64,000 bases of DNA from Bacteroidales bacterium (GCA_017455065.1 JAFTBU010000010.1:95028-159027); one strand, 5' to 3'; counted from the stretch's first letter, positions 18,663-27,457 are shown. Numbers and translations: made by a program. Notes: generated by a model from the sequence alone, not told the origin.

Positions 18663-20879
18663 ATGGGTAAATTTGAAATCAAGACCGCCAAGAACGGTCA
18701 GTTCTATTTCAATCTCAAGGCAGACAACGGCCAGGTGATCCTCACTTCCGAGATGTACACCGCCAAGAAGTCCTGCGACAATGGTATCGCTTCTGTGAAG
18801 AAGAATGCTGTTGATGAGACCAGATTCGCTCTCACCCAGTCTGAGAACGGAAAGTATCACTTCAACCTCAAGTCCGGCAACCACCAGGTGATCGGATCCA
18901 GCCAGATGTACGAATCCGAGGCTTCCGCAAAGGCCGGTATCGAGTCCGTCATGAAGAACGCTCCCGAGGCTGAGGTAGTGGAGATCGCCGAAGAGGCAGC
19001 TCCCGCAAAGGAAGAGGCTCCCGCCGCTCCCGTCAAGGAAGAGGCCGCTCCTGTCAAGGAGGAAGCCGCTCCCGCAAAGAAAGAAGAAAAACCTGCAAAG
19101 AAAGAGACCAGGACAGGTATGCTCAACGCCTCCGTCGCTCCCGAGGATTTCGACTGGGATGCATTCGAAGGTGGAGACATCTACGGAGATTCCGACAAGG
19201 CAGCCATCCAGGCAGCTTATGACAAGACTCTCTCGAGGGTTGTCGAGAACGAGGTCGTAGAGGGTGAAGTCACCGCCATCAACAAGCGTGAGGTGGTCGT
19301 CACCATCGGCGGCAAGAGCGAGGGTGTCATCCCTGCTCCCGAGTTCCGTTACAACCCGGACCTGAAGGTCGGTGACAAGGTGGACGTCTACGTAGAGTCC
19401 GCTGAGGACAGGAAAGGACAGCTCGTCATTTCCCACCGCAAGGCCCGCGCTCTCAAGTCCTGGGATAGGGTCAATGAGGCATTCAACAACGACGAGGTCG
19501 TCAAGGGCTTCGTGAAGACCCGCACCAAGGGTGGTATGATCGTCGACGTGTTCGGCATCGAGGCTTTCCTGCCCGGCAGCCAGATCGACATCAAGCCCAT
19601 CCGTGACTATGACGCATATGTCAACCAGAACATCGACTTCAAGATCGTCAAGATCAACCAGGAGTTCCGCAACGTCGTCGTCTCCCACAAGGCCCTTCTC
19701 GAGGCCGAGCAGGAGCAGCGCAGGGCTGAGCTCATCGGCAAGCTTGAGAAAGGTCAGATCCTCGAGGGTGTCGTCAAGAACATCACCAACTACGGTGTGT
19801 TCGTCGACCTCGGCGGAGTTGACGGTCTCATCCACATCACCGATCTTTCCTGGGGCCGTATCAACCACCCCGAGGAAGTCGTCACCCTTGACGAGAAGAT
19901 CAAGGTCGTCGTTCTCGACTTCAACGAGCAGCAGAAGAGGATCGCCCTCGGACTCAAGCAGCTCACTCCCCATCCTTGGGACAACCTCAATCCTGACCTC
20001 AAGGTCGGTGACAAGGTTAAAGGTAAGGTCATCCTCCTCGCCGACTACGGTGCATTCATCGAGATTGAGCCGGGTGTAGAGGGACTCGTCCACGTTTCCG
20101 AGATGTCCTGGTCCCCCAGGCTCCACTCCGCACAGGAATTCCTCAAGGTCGGCAGCGAGGTTGAGGCTCAGATCCTCTCCATCGACCGCGAGGCCCGCAA
20201 GATTTCCCTCGGACTCAAGCAGCTCACTTCCAACCCTTGGGAGAACATCCATGACAAGTATCCCGTGGGCAGCAAGCACAAGGCTACCGTCCGCAACATC
20301 ACCAACTTCGGTGTGTTCGCAGAGCTCGAGGACGGCGTAGAGGGACTCGTGCACATCAGCGACCTCAGCTGGAACAAGATCAAGCACCCTTCAGAGGTTG
20401 TTTCCTCCGGTGACGTGATCGACGTCCAGATCCTCGATTTCGACGAGACCAACCACAAGCTCAGCCTAGGCCACAAGCAGCTCACCGCCAACCCTTGGGA
20501 TGAGATTGAGGCCAAGTATCCTGTAGGTTCTGTCGTTGAGGGCACCATCGCTTCCCTCACTGACAAGGGTGCCAACATCACCCTCGACGGAGAGGCTGAA
20601 GGATTCGCCTTCACCCGCGACCTCGTCAAGGAAGACGGCAAGCAGGCTGTTGCCGGCGAGACCCTGCCCTTCAAGGTAGTCGAGCTCCGTCGCAGCACCC
20701 GCCGCATCCTCCTCAGCCACCTGCGCACCTACGCAGAGGTGAAGGAGAAGGCAGCCGCCGCTGAAGCTGAGTCCACCAAGAAGGCTGTCAAGAAGGTCAA
20801 TGCCAATGTAGAGAAGACCACTCTCGGTGACATCGACGCCCTTGCAGCTCTCAAGGAGAGGCTCGAGAAAGGTGAGTAA
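18663..20879 (+). CDS. rpsA: Ribosomal protein S1 with two N-terminal YegP/DUF1508 domains
   Basis: A continuous 738-codon frame. Residues 1-103 are two tandem YegP-type (DUF1508) repeats, each with an F.F.LK...G.VI..S..Y..K pattern. Residues 105-150 form a Lys/Glu/Ala/Pro linker with PVKEEAAPVKEEAAPAK repeats. A standard Bacteroidota S1 then begins at Met153 (MLNASVAPEDFDWDAFEGGD) and carries six S1 RNA-binding repeats, the middle ones spaced at about 85 residues (for example NYGVFVDLGGVDGLIHITDLSW). S1 draws mRNA to the 30S subunit, which matters in a phylum without Shine-Dalgarno sequences. The role of the YegP part is unknown. The promoter at 18566 lies before the YegP part, and none is visible before Met153, so the fusion is probably the expressed form. 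Confidence 0.9.
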   Translation: MGKFEIKTAKNGQFYFNLKADNGQVILTSEMYTAKKSCDNGIASVKKNAVDETRFALTQSENGKYHFNLKSGNHQVIGSSQMYESEASAKAGIESVMKNAPEAEVVEIAEEAAPAKEEAPAAPVKEEAAPVKEEAAPAKKEEKPAKKETRTGMLNASVAPEDFDWDAFEGGDIYGDSDKAAIQAAYDKTLSRVVENEVVEGEVTAINKREVVVTIGGKSEGVIPAPEFRYNPDLKVGDKVDVYVESAEDRKGQLVISHRKARALKSWDRVNEAFNNDEVVKGFVKTRTKGGMIVDVFGIEAFLPGSQIDIKPIRDYDAYVNQNIDFKIVKINQEFRNVVVSHKALLEAEQEQRRAELIGKLEKGQILEGVVKNITNYGVFVDLGGVDGLIHITDLSWGRINHPEEVVTLDEKIKVVVLDFNEQQKRIALGLKQLTPHPWDNLNPDLKVGDKVKGKVILLADYGAFIEIEPGVEGLVHVSEMSWSPRLHSAQEFLKVGSEVEAQILSIDREARKISLGLKQLTSNPWENIHDKYPVGSKHKATVRNITNFGVFAELEDGVEGLVHISDLSWNKIKHPSEVVSSGDVIDVQILDFDETNHKLSLGHKQLTANPWDEIEAKYPVGSVVEGTIASLTDKGANITLDGEAEGFAFTRDLVKEDGKQAVAGETLPFKVVELRRSTRRILLSHLRTYAEVKEKAAAAEAESTKKAVKKVNANVEKTTLGDIDALAALKERLEKGE

Positions 20880-20882
20880 TCA

Positions 20883-21677
20883 ATGAACTTCACTCTGACG
20901 ATAATGGGCACGGCTTCGGCCATGCCCATTTCTGATAGGAATCCAAGCGCCCAGGCCCTGAACGTGCACGGGCGCTTGTTTCTCATTGACTGCGGCGAAG
21001 GCACACAGCAGCAGATCAGGCGCATGCACCTCTCTTTCCTCAAAGTCGAGGCGGTGTTCATCTCCCACATACACGGAGACCATATGTTCGGCATCTTCGG
21101 CCTGCTTTCCACCATGGCCATGTACGGACGCACTGCGGAGCTGCACCTCTACGCCCCCCAGTCTTTCGGGCCGGTGCTCAAGTTCTACCTTTCGTATTTC
21201 GGCGAAGGGATGAACTATGAGATTGTCTTCCATCCCCTCACCATGAAGGCCCCGGAAGTGGTGCACGGGAAATCCTTCCTCAGTGTGACAGCCTTCCCAC
21301 TCAGGCACAAGATCGAGTGCTACGGATTCCGTTTCGATGAGATCCTCACCCCCCGCGCCGCTGCCAAGAGGGCTCCCCGTTCCTATGCCTATTGCAGCGA
21401 CACCATGCCTTTCCCTGAGCTCCCTGAGTGGGTGAAGGGAGTGGATATGCTCTATCACGAGTCCACCTACCCCGAGGAAATGGCTGACAAGGCCGCCGCC
21501 CGCTTCCACTCCACCGCCGCCCAGGCCGCCCGCTGCGCCCTCGAAGCCGGCGCCGGCAAGCTCCTGCTGGGACATTATTCATCCAGGGTGCGCGACTACA
21601 GCATCTACGAGCAGGAGGCGAAGGCGATTTTCCCCGAGTCTCATGCGGCCCAGGACGGAGAAGTTTTCGATTTTTAG
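20883..21677 (+). CDS. rnz: Ribonuclease Z (tRNA 3' processing), shortened
   Basis: Metallo-beta-lactamase-fold endonuclease that trims tRNA 3' ends. Zinc ligands are seen in SHIHGDH, LRHKIE, YCSDT, HEST and the late LLGHYSSR. At 264 residues it is about 40 shorter than the usual 300-310. The missing part lies between GFRFDE and RSYAYCSDT, where relatives carry a longer segment reaching toward the substrate. The catalytic residues are retained, so activity is still expected. It starts 3 bases after the S1 stop and is probably cotranscribed. Confidence 0.9.
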   Translation: MNFTLTIMGTASAMPISDRNPSAQALNVHGRLFLIDCGEGTQQQIRRMHLSFLKVEAVFISHIHGDHMFGIFGLLSTMAMYGRTAELHLYAPQSFGPVLKFYLSYFGEGMNYEIVFHPLTMKAPEVVHGKSFLSVTAFPLRHKIECYGFRFDEILTPRAAAKRAPRSYAYCSDTMPFPELPEWVKGVDMLYHESTYPEEMADKAAARFHSTAAQAARCALEAGAGKLLLGHYSSRVRDYSIYEQEAKAIFPESHAAQDGEVFDF

Positions 21678-21690
21678 TATATTCGCAGAT

Positions 21691-22611
21691 ATGAAGAGAT
21701 TGATCCTGGCGCTTACGGCACTGCTGCTGCTCACATCGGCGGTCATCCCTGCGTACGAGTCCTATATAAAGAAATACGCAGACACGGCGGTCCGCGAGAT
21801 GCACCGCAGCGGAGTCCCCGCCAGCATCACCCTCGCCCAGGGCCTGCTCGAGTCCAATGCCGGGCAGTCCACCCTGGCGGTCAACGCCAACAACCATTTC
21901 GGCATCAAATGCCACAACGACTGGAAAGGCAAACGCTACCTCCACGACGATGACGCCAGGAACGAGTGCTTCAGGGTCTATGCCAACGCCGACCAGTCCT
22001 TCACCGACCATTCGGACTTCTTGCGCTTCCAGGACAGGTACAAGGGCCTGTTCGAGCTCAAGACCACGGATTACAAGGGCTGGGCCCGGGGATTGAAGAA
22101 GGCAGGCTATGCCACCGACCCCGCCTACGCCGAAAAGCTCATACGCATCATCGAAGAATACGGCCTGTACCGCTACGATACGGGTGTGGACATACCCGAG
22201 ACTCCGCTCGAGCTCGAGAAGGCTGTGGAGATCACCGCCGATTTCAAGGAAGAATACCGCTTCCCCCTGAACCGCAGCGTCTTCCAGCGCAACGGCGTCC
22301 CCTTCGTGATAGCGACCGCGGGTGACAGCTACGCCAGCATTGCCAAGGCCAACAACCTCTTCCTGCGCGAGATCCTCTCCTTCAACGACGCCCCTTCGGG
22401 AGCGGTGCTCGTGCCCGGCGAGACCGTCTATCTGCATGCCAAAAAGAACAAGGCCGCCAGGGGAGTGGACAAATATGTAGTGGGTGACGAGGGTGAGTCC
22501 CTGCGCGACATCTCCCAGAAGTTCGCCGTGAAGCTCTCCGCCATAGTCAAACTCAACCATCTTCCCCGGAACCATGTGCCCCAGGAAGGTGATACCATAC
22601 TGCTGAGATAA
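21691..22611 (+). CDS. Exported N-acetylglucosaminidase (FlgJ/GH73-like) with two LysM domains
   Basis: Predicted cell-wall hydrolase of 306 residues. The start at 21691 gives a signal peptide (MKRLILALTALLLLTSAV). Residues about 20-165 form the glucosaminidase domain: ASITLAQGLLESNAGQS carries the catalytic Glu, followed by NNHFGIKCH and SFTDHSDFL. Two LysM peptidoglycan-binding repeats occupy about 205-250 and 260-306. Its stop shares one base with the mltG start, so two septal or lateral murein enzymes are coupled. This domain order is common in Bacteroidota without flagella. Confidence 0.88.
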   Translation: MKRLILALTALLLLTSAVIPAYESYIKKYADTAVREMHRSGVPASITLAQGLLESNAGQSTLAVNANNHFGIKCHNDWKGKRYLHDDDARNECFRVYANADQSFTDHSDFLRFQDRYKGLFELKTTDYKGWARGLKKAGYATDPAYAEKLIRIIEEYGLYRYDTGVDIPETPLELEKAVEITADFKEEYRFPLNRSVFQRNGVPFVIATAGDSYASIAKANNLFLREILSFNDAPSGAVLVPGETVYLHAKKNKAARGVDKYVVGDEGESLRDISQKFAVKLSAIVKLNHLPRNHVPQEGDTILLR

Positions 22612-23642
22612 TGAAAAAGATCATCCTGGCGATACTTGCAGTCCTCGTGGCGGTAGCTGCCGTCACGGCGTGGAACTGGCTGAGGGACAACCGCCTGCCC
22701 GCCTTCGAGGGGGAAAGTGTGGAGCTGTATGTCTATCCGGACACCCCCGTGCAGGAGGTGCTGGACAGCATCGCTTCGCAGACCACGGTCAAATGGCCCC
22801 GCCGCCTGGAGAAAGTGTTCGAAAAACACGAGGTGGCCACTTATATGTCCCCCGGACACTATGTGATAGAGCCTTCATACACCGCGACTTATGTGACCAG
22901 GATGCTGAACAACTGCTGGCAGACTCCCGTGCGCGTGGTGCTTTCCGGCACCCTGCGCCGCAAACCCGAGATAGCCCGCAAGATCGCAAACCAGCTGATG
23001 CTGGACTCGACTGCCGTCATCACCGCGATGAATGACAATGCCTTTCTTTCCCGCTACGGCTACGACACCACTTCGGTCTTCGCCATGATGCTTCCCGACA
23101 CCTACGAGATGTACTGGACGGCCTCTGTCGAAGATTTCTTCGACGTGCAGACCAAGGCCGTGGATGCCTTCTGGACGGAAGAAAATCTGGCGAAAGCCAA
23201 AAAACTCGGGCTGACCCGCAGGCAGGCTACCATAGTGGCTTCGATAGTGAGCGGAGAGACCCATTATGTGCCGGAGATGCCCAAGATAGCAGGTGTCTAT
23301 CTGAACCGCCTGCGCATAGGCATGAAACTACAGGCTGACCCGACCATAGCCTATTGCTACGACTATGACCTGCAGAGAGTGTTGAAGCGCAATCTCGAGA
23401 TAGATTCGCCCTACAACACCTACAGATATGCCGGCCTGCCTCCGGGACCTATCTATGTCCCTACGAAGAACACGCTGAACGCAGTGCTCAATCCTGATTT
23501 CGGGGGTGGGAATCTCTTTTTCTGCGCCGATCCTTCATTCAACGGCTCGCACCGTTTCGCCAGGACCTACAGCCAGCATCTGACTAACGCCCGCGCTTAC
23601 CAGAGGGCTTTGGATCAGAGGAATTCTTCTCCTGCCAAATGA
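22611..23642 (+). CDS. mltG: Endolytic murein transglycosylase MltG
   Basis: Inner-membrane lytic transglycosylase that cuts nascent glycan strands and sets their length. The 343-residue protein has one N-terminal membrane helix (about 2-21), a LysM-like region, and the YceG domain with IVASIVSGET (catalytic Glu216), YLNRL, MKLQADPTIAY and the YNTYRYAGLPPGPI loop. Its last 59 bases overlap the 3' end of the convergent rsh gene on the other strand. It is translationally coupled to the glucosaminidase upstream. Confidence 0.93.
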   Translation: MKKIILAILAVLVAVAAVTAWNWLRDNRLPAFEGESVELYVYPDTPVQEVLDSIASQTTVKWPRRLEKVFEKHEVATYMSPGHYVIEPSYTATYVTRMLNNCWQTPVRVVLSGTLRRKPEIARKIANQLMLDSTAVITAMNDNAFLSRYGYDTTSVFAMMLPDTYEMYWTASVEDFFDVQTKAVDAFWTEENLAKAKKLGLTRRQATIVASIVSGETHYVPEMPKIAGVYLNRLRIGMKLQADPTIAYCYDYDLQRVLKRNLEIDSPYNTYRYAGLPPGPIYVPTKNTLNAVLNPDFGGGNLFFCADPSFNGSHRFARTYSQHLTNARAYQRALDQRNSSPAK

Positions 23643-25461
23643 CCCTCTGCACCCTGTAGGGGAACAGAGTCTTCAGCCTCGGGGCATTGGGACAGTCGTC
23701 CCTGTGTATCTTGATTCCTTCAGTCCTGGTGACGAATCCGAAGACATCGTCCCCATAGCTGGGATTGCAGCAGGCTGCCATACGGTACTCCAGACCCTTT
23801 ACTCCCTTGGCGTTGATGACCAGGATGTCCTCGGAGCCGGAGCCTCCCTTGCCGCTCTCTTTTTTCTCCTCCTCGCCTCGTCCCAGCCGGTTCACCAGCA
23901 GGTCCGGGTCGAGGATGTATTCCTTGATATCATTGATATCTATGGTGCCGTCTCCCACGGCGGCCATGAATGAGATCACGGAGTTGTATCCCAGGTGGTG
24001 CATCATCCTGGCCATGAGCTCGTCCGGGAGGGTGAGCTTCCAGTTGTGCAGTCTCCTCTGCAGCAGCTCGCGGCCTTCGGCGGCCTGCTTGCGCACCTCT
24101 GCGTCCAGCTCCAGCTTGATCTTGCTGCGGGCCTTGGCGGAAACCACCCAGTTCAGCCAGTCGGCGCTGGGCTTCTGGTTCTTGCCGCTCATTATCTCCA
24201 CCACGTCTCCCGTGGAGAGCTTTTCCTTGATGGCGACGGCCTTGCCGTTTATGCGGCCTCCGGTGCAGCGGCAGCCCAGTCCGGTGTGGATGCAGAATGC
24301 GAAATCCAGCACCGACGCCCCTTTTGGCAATATCTTCAGCTCTCCCGTCGGGGTGAAGACGAATATCTCCTTGTCGGGAGGGGAGGGGATATCTTCTGAG
24401 GACAGCTCGTAACGGTGCTCGAGATTGTACCTTACCGAGGTCAGCCATTTGTCCAGGGTGGCGTCTCCCTTCACCCCCTTGTAGGACCAGTGGGAGGCGA
24501 GGCCGCTCTCTGCGATGTCATCCATGCGCTTGGTGCGTATCTGCACCTCCACATAGGCGCCGCGGGCATTCTTGACAGTGATATGCAGGGATTCGTAGCC
24601 GTTGTCCTTGGGCCTGGAGAGCCAGTCGCGCAGCCTCGAAGGGTCGGCTTCATACTCTTTGGTCACGTACGAATAGACCTTCCAGCAAAGGTCCTGCTCG
24701 GTCTTGTGGTCGGCGTCGCACTCGATGATGAAGCGGATGGCGAACACATCGTACACGCCTTCGAAAGGCACCTGCTGCTTGAGCATCTTGCGGTAGATAG
24801 AGTAGGCAGTCTTGGTGCGTATCTTAAGCTTGTAGCGTATGCCTTCGTCAGAAAGCTCTTTCTGGAGAGGCTTGATGAATTCCTCCATCAGCCTCTGGCG
24901 GTCCTTCTCACTGGCTTTGAGCTTGCGGGTGATGGAGCGGTACTGCTCCGGTTCGGCGTACTTGAAATATATGTCCTCCAGCTCGCTCTTGATGTTGTAC
25001 AGCCCCAGCTGGTGGGCCAGGGGGATGTAGAGCATCAGGGTCTCGAGTATCTTCTGGTCACGGGAGCTCTTGGGGAAGATGTGCAGGTTGCGCATCACCT
25101 CCAGCCGGTCGGCTATCTTTAGCAGGGTGACCCTCGGGTCCGTGGAGTACTGGACTATGAGTTTTTTGTAGTTCTCGGCTTCGAGCCTGGTGTCGCGGGG
25201 CTTGATGGTGGAAATCTTGTTGAGCCCGTCCACCATGGTCTTCACGTCCTGGGGAAAGGCGCTGATATCCACTTCCGGATGGAATCTCTGGGCTTCGTGC
25301 AGATAGACGGCTGCGATGCTCTCAGGATCCAGACCGATTTCGTCCTCGACTATGCGTGCCACACCGTCCGGGTGGCCAATGAAGGGCCTCCCGTCGCTGC
25401 GGAAATCGTCGCGAAGGGCTTCGATGGCTATTCGTCTCGCTGTCAGAACCAGGTCGTCCAT
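23584..25461 (-). CDS. relA: RelA-type long RSH (ppGpp synthetase), degenerate hydrolase, no ACT domain
   Basis: A 625-residue RelA/SpoT homologue. The HD domain (about 20-150) keeps GHPDGVA and KIADRLEVMRNL, but the metal-binding HD..ED motif reads LHEAQRF, so ppGpp hydrolysis is probably lost. The synthetase domain (about 225-340) is intact, with YDVFAIRFI, NGYESLHITV and VEVQIRT. A TGS domain (about 385-445), a helical part and a cysteine domain (AACCNPSYGDD ... HRDDC) follow. The protein then stops about 30 residues later, without the usual C-terminal ACT domain. The start at 25461 lies 5 bases after a TATCTTTG box. A hydrolase-dead RelA-like paralogue is usual in Bacteroidota; the missing ACT is not. 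Confidence 0.88.
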   Translation of the reverse strand: MDDLVLTARRIAIEALRDDFRSDGRPFIGHPDGVARIVEDEIGLDPESIAAVYLHEAQRFHPEVDISAFPQDVKTMVDGLNKISTIKPRDTRLEAENYKKLIVQYSTDPRVTLLKIADRLEVMRNLHIFPKSSRDQKILETLMLYIPLAHQLGLYNIKSELEDIYFKYAEPEQYRSITRKLKASEKDRQRLMEEFIKPLQKELSDEGIRYKLKIRTKTAYSIYRKMLKQQVPFEGVYDVFAIRFIIECDADHKTEQDLCWKVYSYVTKEYEADPSRLRDWLSRPKDNGYESLHITVKNARGAYVEVQIRTKRMDDIAESGLASHWSYKGVKGDATLDKWLTSVRYNLEHRYELSSEDIPSPPDKEIFVFTPTGELKILPKGASVLDFAFCIHTGLGCRCTGGRINGKAVAIKEKLSTGDVVEIMSGKNQKPSADWLNWVVSAKARSKIKLELDAEVRKQAAEGRELLQRRLHNWKLTLPDELMARMMHHLGYNSVISFMAAVGDGTIDINDIKEYILDPDLLVNRLGRGEEEKKESGKGGSGSEDILVINAKGVKGLEYRMAACCNPSYGDDVFGFVTRTEGIKIHRDDCPNAPRLKTLFPYRVQRVIWQEKNSSDPKPSGKRGR

Positions 25462-25466
25462 GGAAG

Positions 25467-25474
25467 CAAAGATA
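25467..25474 (-). promoter_or_regulatory. -7 box of the RSH gene
   Basis: TATCTTTG on the minus strand, 5 bases before the ATG at 25461, predicts a nearly leaderless mRNA and excludes the longer open frame that reaches 25647. Confidence 0.55.
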
Positions 25475-25564
25475 TAAAATATCGGAAGAAAAGCATATCT
25501 TCGCAACCTTGTTCCGCAGGGAATACCCTGGATTTTGTGCCCGATCCGCGGTACTGTGGCCCGC

Positions 25565-26626
25565 TTATAATTCCAGATAGGCCAGATAGGATGTTCCCAT
25601 CCGGTCCTGGACGATGGCATAGACATGCTTTCCGCCGGCATCAACACAGAGTTTGCGGATCCGGTAATCCGTAACGATCCGCCGCAGGGCTCTGCCTTTC
25701 CAATTGAAGATGTCTATCTTGTCGCACAAAAGTTTTCTCTCCTCTTCCGGCAGCGATTGATTTACGAGGACGGGAACCTCTCCTCCGCTTGCGAGATAAA
25801 CCGATTTGTCTGTTGCATAGATGTCGGCGTAATGGAGGACGGTTTTCTCGGTCATTTTGATATTTCCTGTAGGGCATTCGTATTCTTGTCCGGCAAAATA
25901 ACCGATATGGCGGGGTTGCAGACCGGGCACGTCATACAACTCCAACACAGCGCTCCAGCATGGTACGATGGCGCATTTGGTTCCGTCAGGTGACAAAGAA
26001 ACGTAATAGGTGTTGGCATAATTTGCCAGCTGGTTCTCTTCCGGGTAATTGTCGTTCTCCGATACGACAGACCCGGACTTGTCCGTTACTTTCAGGCGTG
26101 GTTCTCTAATGGCATCATCGCCCTCCGCGCCCGATGCAATGAATAAATGGACATCGTAGTTCCCGGTCGTTCCACGATACCGCTGCCCGTACAGGAAGTC
26201 TCCCTTCAACTCTTCGACAGCTCCGGATCCTTGTTGCAGCAGGGAATCGACAGAGAAGCGAAAAACGGAATTCTTCGTAAAATCAAAATACCTTACCGTG
26301 CCGTTGTGCACCTCGAAAGTGCCGTATCCGGCCATGATTTCACCCGGACCCCGTCCCCGGTGGAAAGTTTCTCCCAGGAGTTCCCCTGTGTGCTTATCAT
26401 AGATATGGCAGAAGTTGTGTGTACGTTTCTCCGAAGCCAAGGTGACGATATAGGATTCTGTCTCCCAGATGTCCTCTATTACGCCATAATCCAGTTCTCC
26501 TGTCAGCAGGATAAAGCGGGCCTGTTCTTCGACAGGGAATACCGGCTGTTTATAGGCAATCCCGCCTTGCGTGCAGGAAACACAGACAGAGAGGGTCGTC
26601 AAACCCAGAAGGAACAACTTTCTCAT
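25565..26626 (-). CDS. BF3164-like 6-bladed beta-propeller lipoprotein
   Basis: A 353-residue lipoprotein; the start at 26626 gives MRKLFLLGLTTLSVCVSC with a lipobox at its end. The mature part has the propeller hallmark HRGRGPGE near residue 90, SLSPDGTKCA and several short beta repeats. This matches the TolB-like/BF3164 lipoproteins found in many copies in Bacteroidales; no biochemical role is known. It lies between the rsh gene and the uvrB 3'-end remnant. If the island at 26811-31030 is an insertion, this gene was once directly downstream of uvrB. Confidence 0.75.
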   Translation of the reverse strand: MRKLFLLGLTTLSVCVSCTQGGIAYKQPVFPVEEQARFILLTGELDYGVIEDIWETESYIVTLASEKRTHNFCHIYDKHTGELLGETFHRGRGPGEIMAGYGTFEVHNGTVRYFDFTKNSVFRFSVDSLLQQGSGAVEELKGDFLYGQRYRGTTGNYDVHLFIASGAEGDDAIREPRLKVTDKSGSVVSENDNYPEENQLANYANTYYVSLSPDGTKCAIVPCWSAVLELYDVPGLQPRHIGYFAGQEYECPTGNIKMTEKTVLHYADIYATDKSVYLASGGEVPVLVNQSLPEEERKLLCDKIDIFNWKGRALRRIVTDYRIRKLCVDAGGKHVYAIVQDRMGTSYLAYLEL

Positions 26627-26689
26627 AGTGCGTGACAACACTGCTAAAGATATGTAATTTGAGTTAAAAAACCAAGGGCCCTGTTATTT

Positions 26690-26810
26690 TCAGATGAATG
26701 TTCTTTTGATGGACTGACCGACCCCGTCCCCATAAGGCAATTGAGCCTTCCAGACTTTCAGATACTTCTGGAGGACCCACATTTCGTTGCGGAAGTGGGC
26801 TGCTGCTGTG
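26690..26810 (-). pseudogene. Displaced copy of the uvrB 3' end
   Basis: Bases 26748-26810 match the true uvrB 3' end (31031-31093) at 59 of 63 positions. In frame they encode the last 21 codons of the UVR domain with three amino-acid changes, ending in YLKVWK. From there the frame differs from the present uvrB and continues AQLPYGDGVGQSIKRTFI to a TGA at 26690-26692. No start codon or upstream uvrB sequence accompanies it. It is either a duplicated fragment or the original 3' end of uvrB displaced by an insertion. Confidence 0.85.
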
Positions 26811-26813
26811 CTA

Positions 26814-27362
26814 TTAATCTGCTTCGATGTTTTCAGTAGCCTTCAATAGCCAGACGAAAAGATCGAGTTCTGAGGTTTTGAGCTTCGGATACAAGGCCGC
26901 ATAGAATCTTCCGTCGGGGTATTGGGCTGCCCAGCGTGGCTTCTGAACTTTCACACAAAGAGTAGGTTTCCCCTCAGAATTGCACACGATTCTTTGGTCC
27001 ACGACACGATATCCATCTTCAGGAAAGAATAGCTGCCAGACCACCAATGAATATAAATCAAAATCGATAGAATCCAAGTCAATAAAATCCTCCGGGAGGG
27101 AGTTTGACTCAATTTGCTTCTCGTTAAAAACCACTACACAATTTTCATAATTCGCATGATTCTTTATTATACCAAAATGAGTATAATTGTTGCTGAAATC
27201 AAGAATCCTTACCGGTTTGATGACTTTATCGTCCTCCACGCTGAAGATATGCTCCATATTATTCTCGCGGATGGTCAGGTCATATGACTCCTCGCTGCAT
27301 CCTGTCAAAAAACACAGAGAAACAATTGTCAGAACCGTAATTATTAATATGTTCGGTTTCAT
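26814..27362 (-). CDS. Lipoprotein of unknown function
   Basis: A 182-residue protein with a clear lipoprotein signal (FLTGC at about residues 18-22). The mature part is acidic and mixed alpha/beta, with no recognised domain. It ends 3 bases before the uvrB remnant. A 26-codon frame on the same strand stops one base before its ATG, so its translation may be coupled to that leader. Base use is A+T-rich like the neighbouring island genes. No function is proposed. Confidence 0.6.
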   Translation of the reverse strand: MKPNILIITVLTIVSLCFLTGCSEESYDLTIRENNMEHIFSVEDDKVIKPVRILDFSNNYTHFGIIKNHANYENCVVVFNEKQIESNSLPEDFIDLDSIDFDLYSLVVWQLFFPEDGYRVVDQRIVCNSEGKPTLCVKVQKPRWAAQYPDGRFYAALYPKLKTSELDLFVWLLKATENIEAD

Positions 27363-27363
27363 T

Positions 27364-27444
27364 TTAAAAGTTTTTTGTGTTACGAAAATAAAGAATATCT
27401 ATATATAGTATTCGCCGGCTCGAACTCGAAACCAGGTCGTCCAT
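27364..27444 (-). CDS. 26-codon leader ORF, possible remnant of an rsh 5' end
   Basis: ATG at 27444 lies 5 bases after a perfect TATATTTG box (27450-27457). The frame encodes 26 residues beginning MDDLV and stops one base before the lipoprotein ATG at 27362. The first 15 bases (ATGGACGACCTGGTT) are identical to the start of the RSH gene at 25461, which has the same promoter-to-ATG gap. It may be a translated leader, or debris of a duplicated rsh start. Translation is unproven. Confidence 0.35.
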   Translation of the reverse strand: MDDLVSSSSRRILYIDILYFRNTKNF

Positions 27445-27449
27445 ACGGA

Positions 27450-27457
27450 CAAATATA
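27450..27457 (-). promoter_or_regulatory. -7 box of the leader ORF and lipoprotein gene
   Basis: TATATTTG on the minus strand, an exact consensus match 5 bases upstream of the short frame at 27444. It is the only good promoter candidate for the lipoprotein gene at 27362. Confidence 0.45.

Noticed and set aside
25512-25525. Small hairpin CAGGG-AATA-CCCTG between the propeller lipoprotein gene and rsh.
   Set aside because: The stem is only 5 bp and no T-run follows on the minus strand, so it is not called a terminator.
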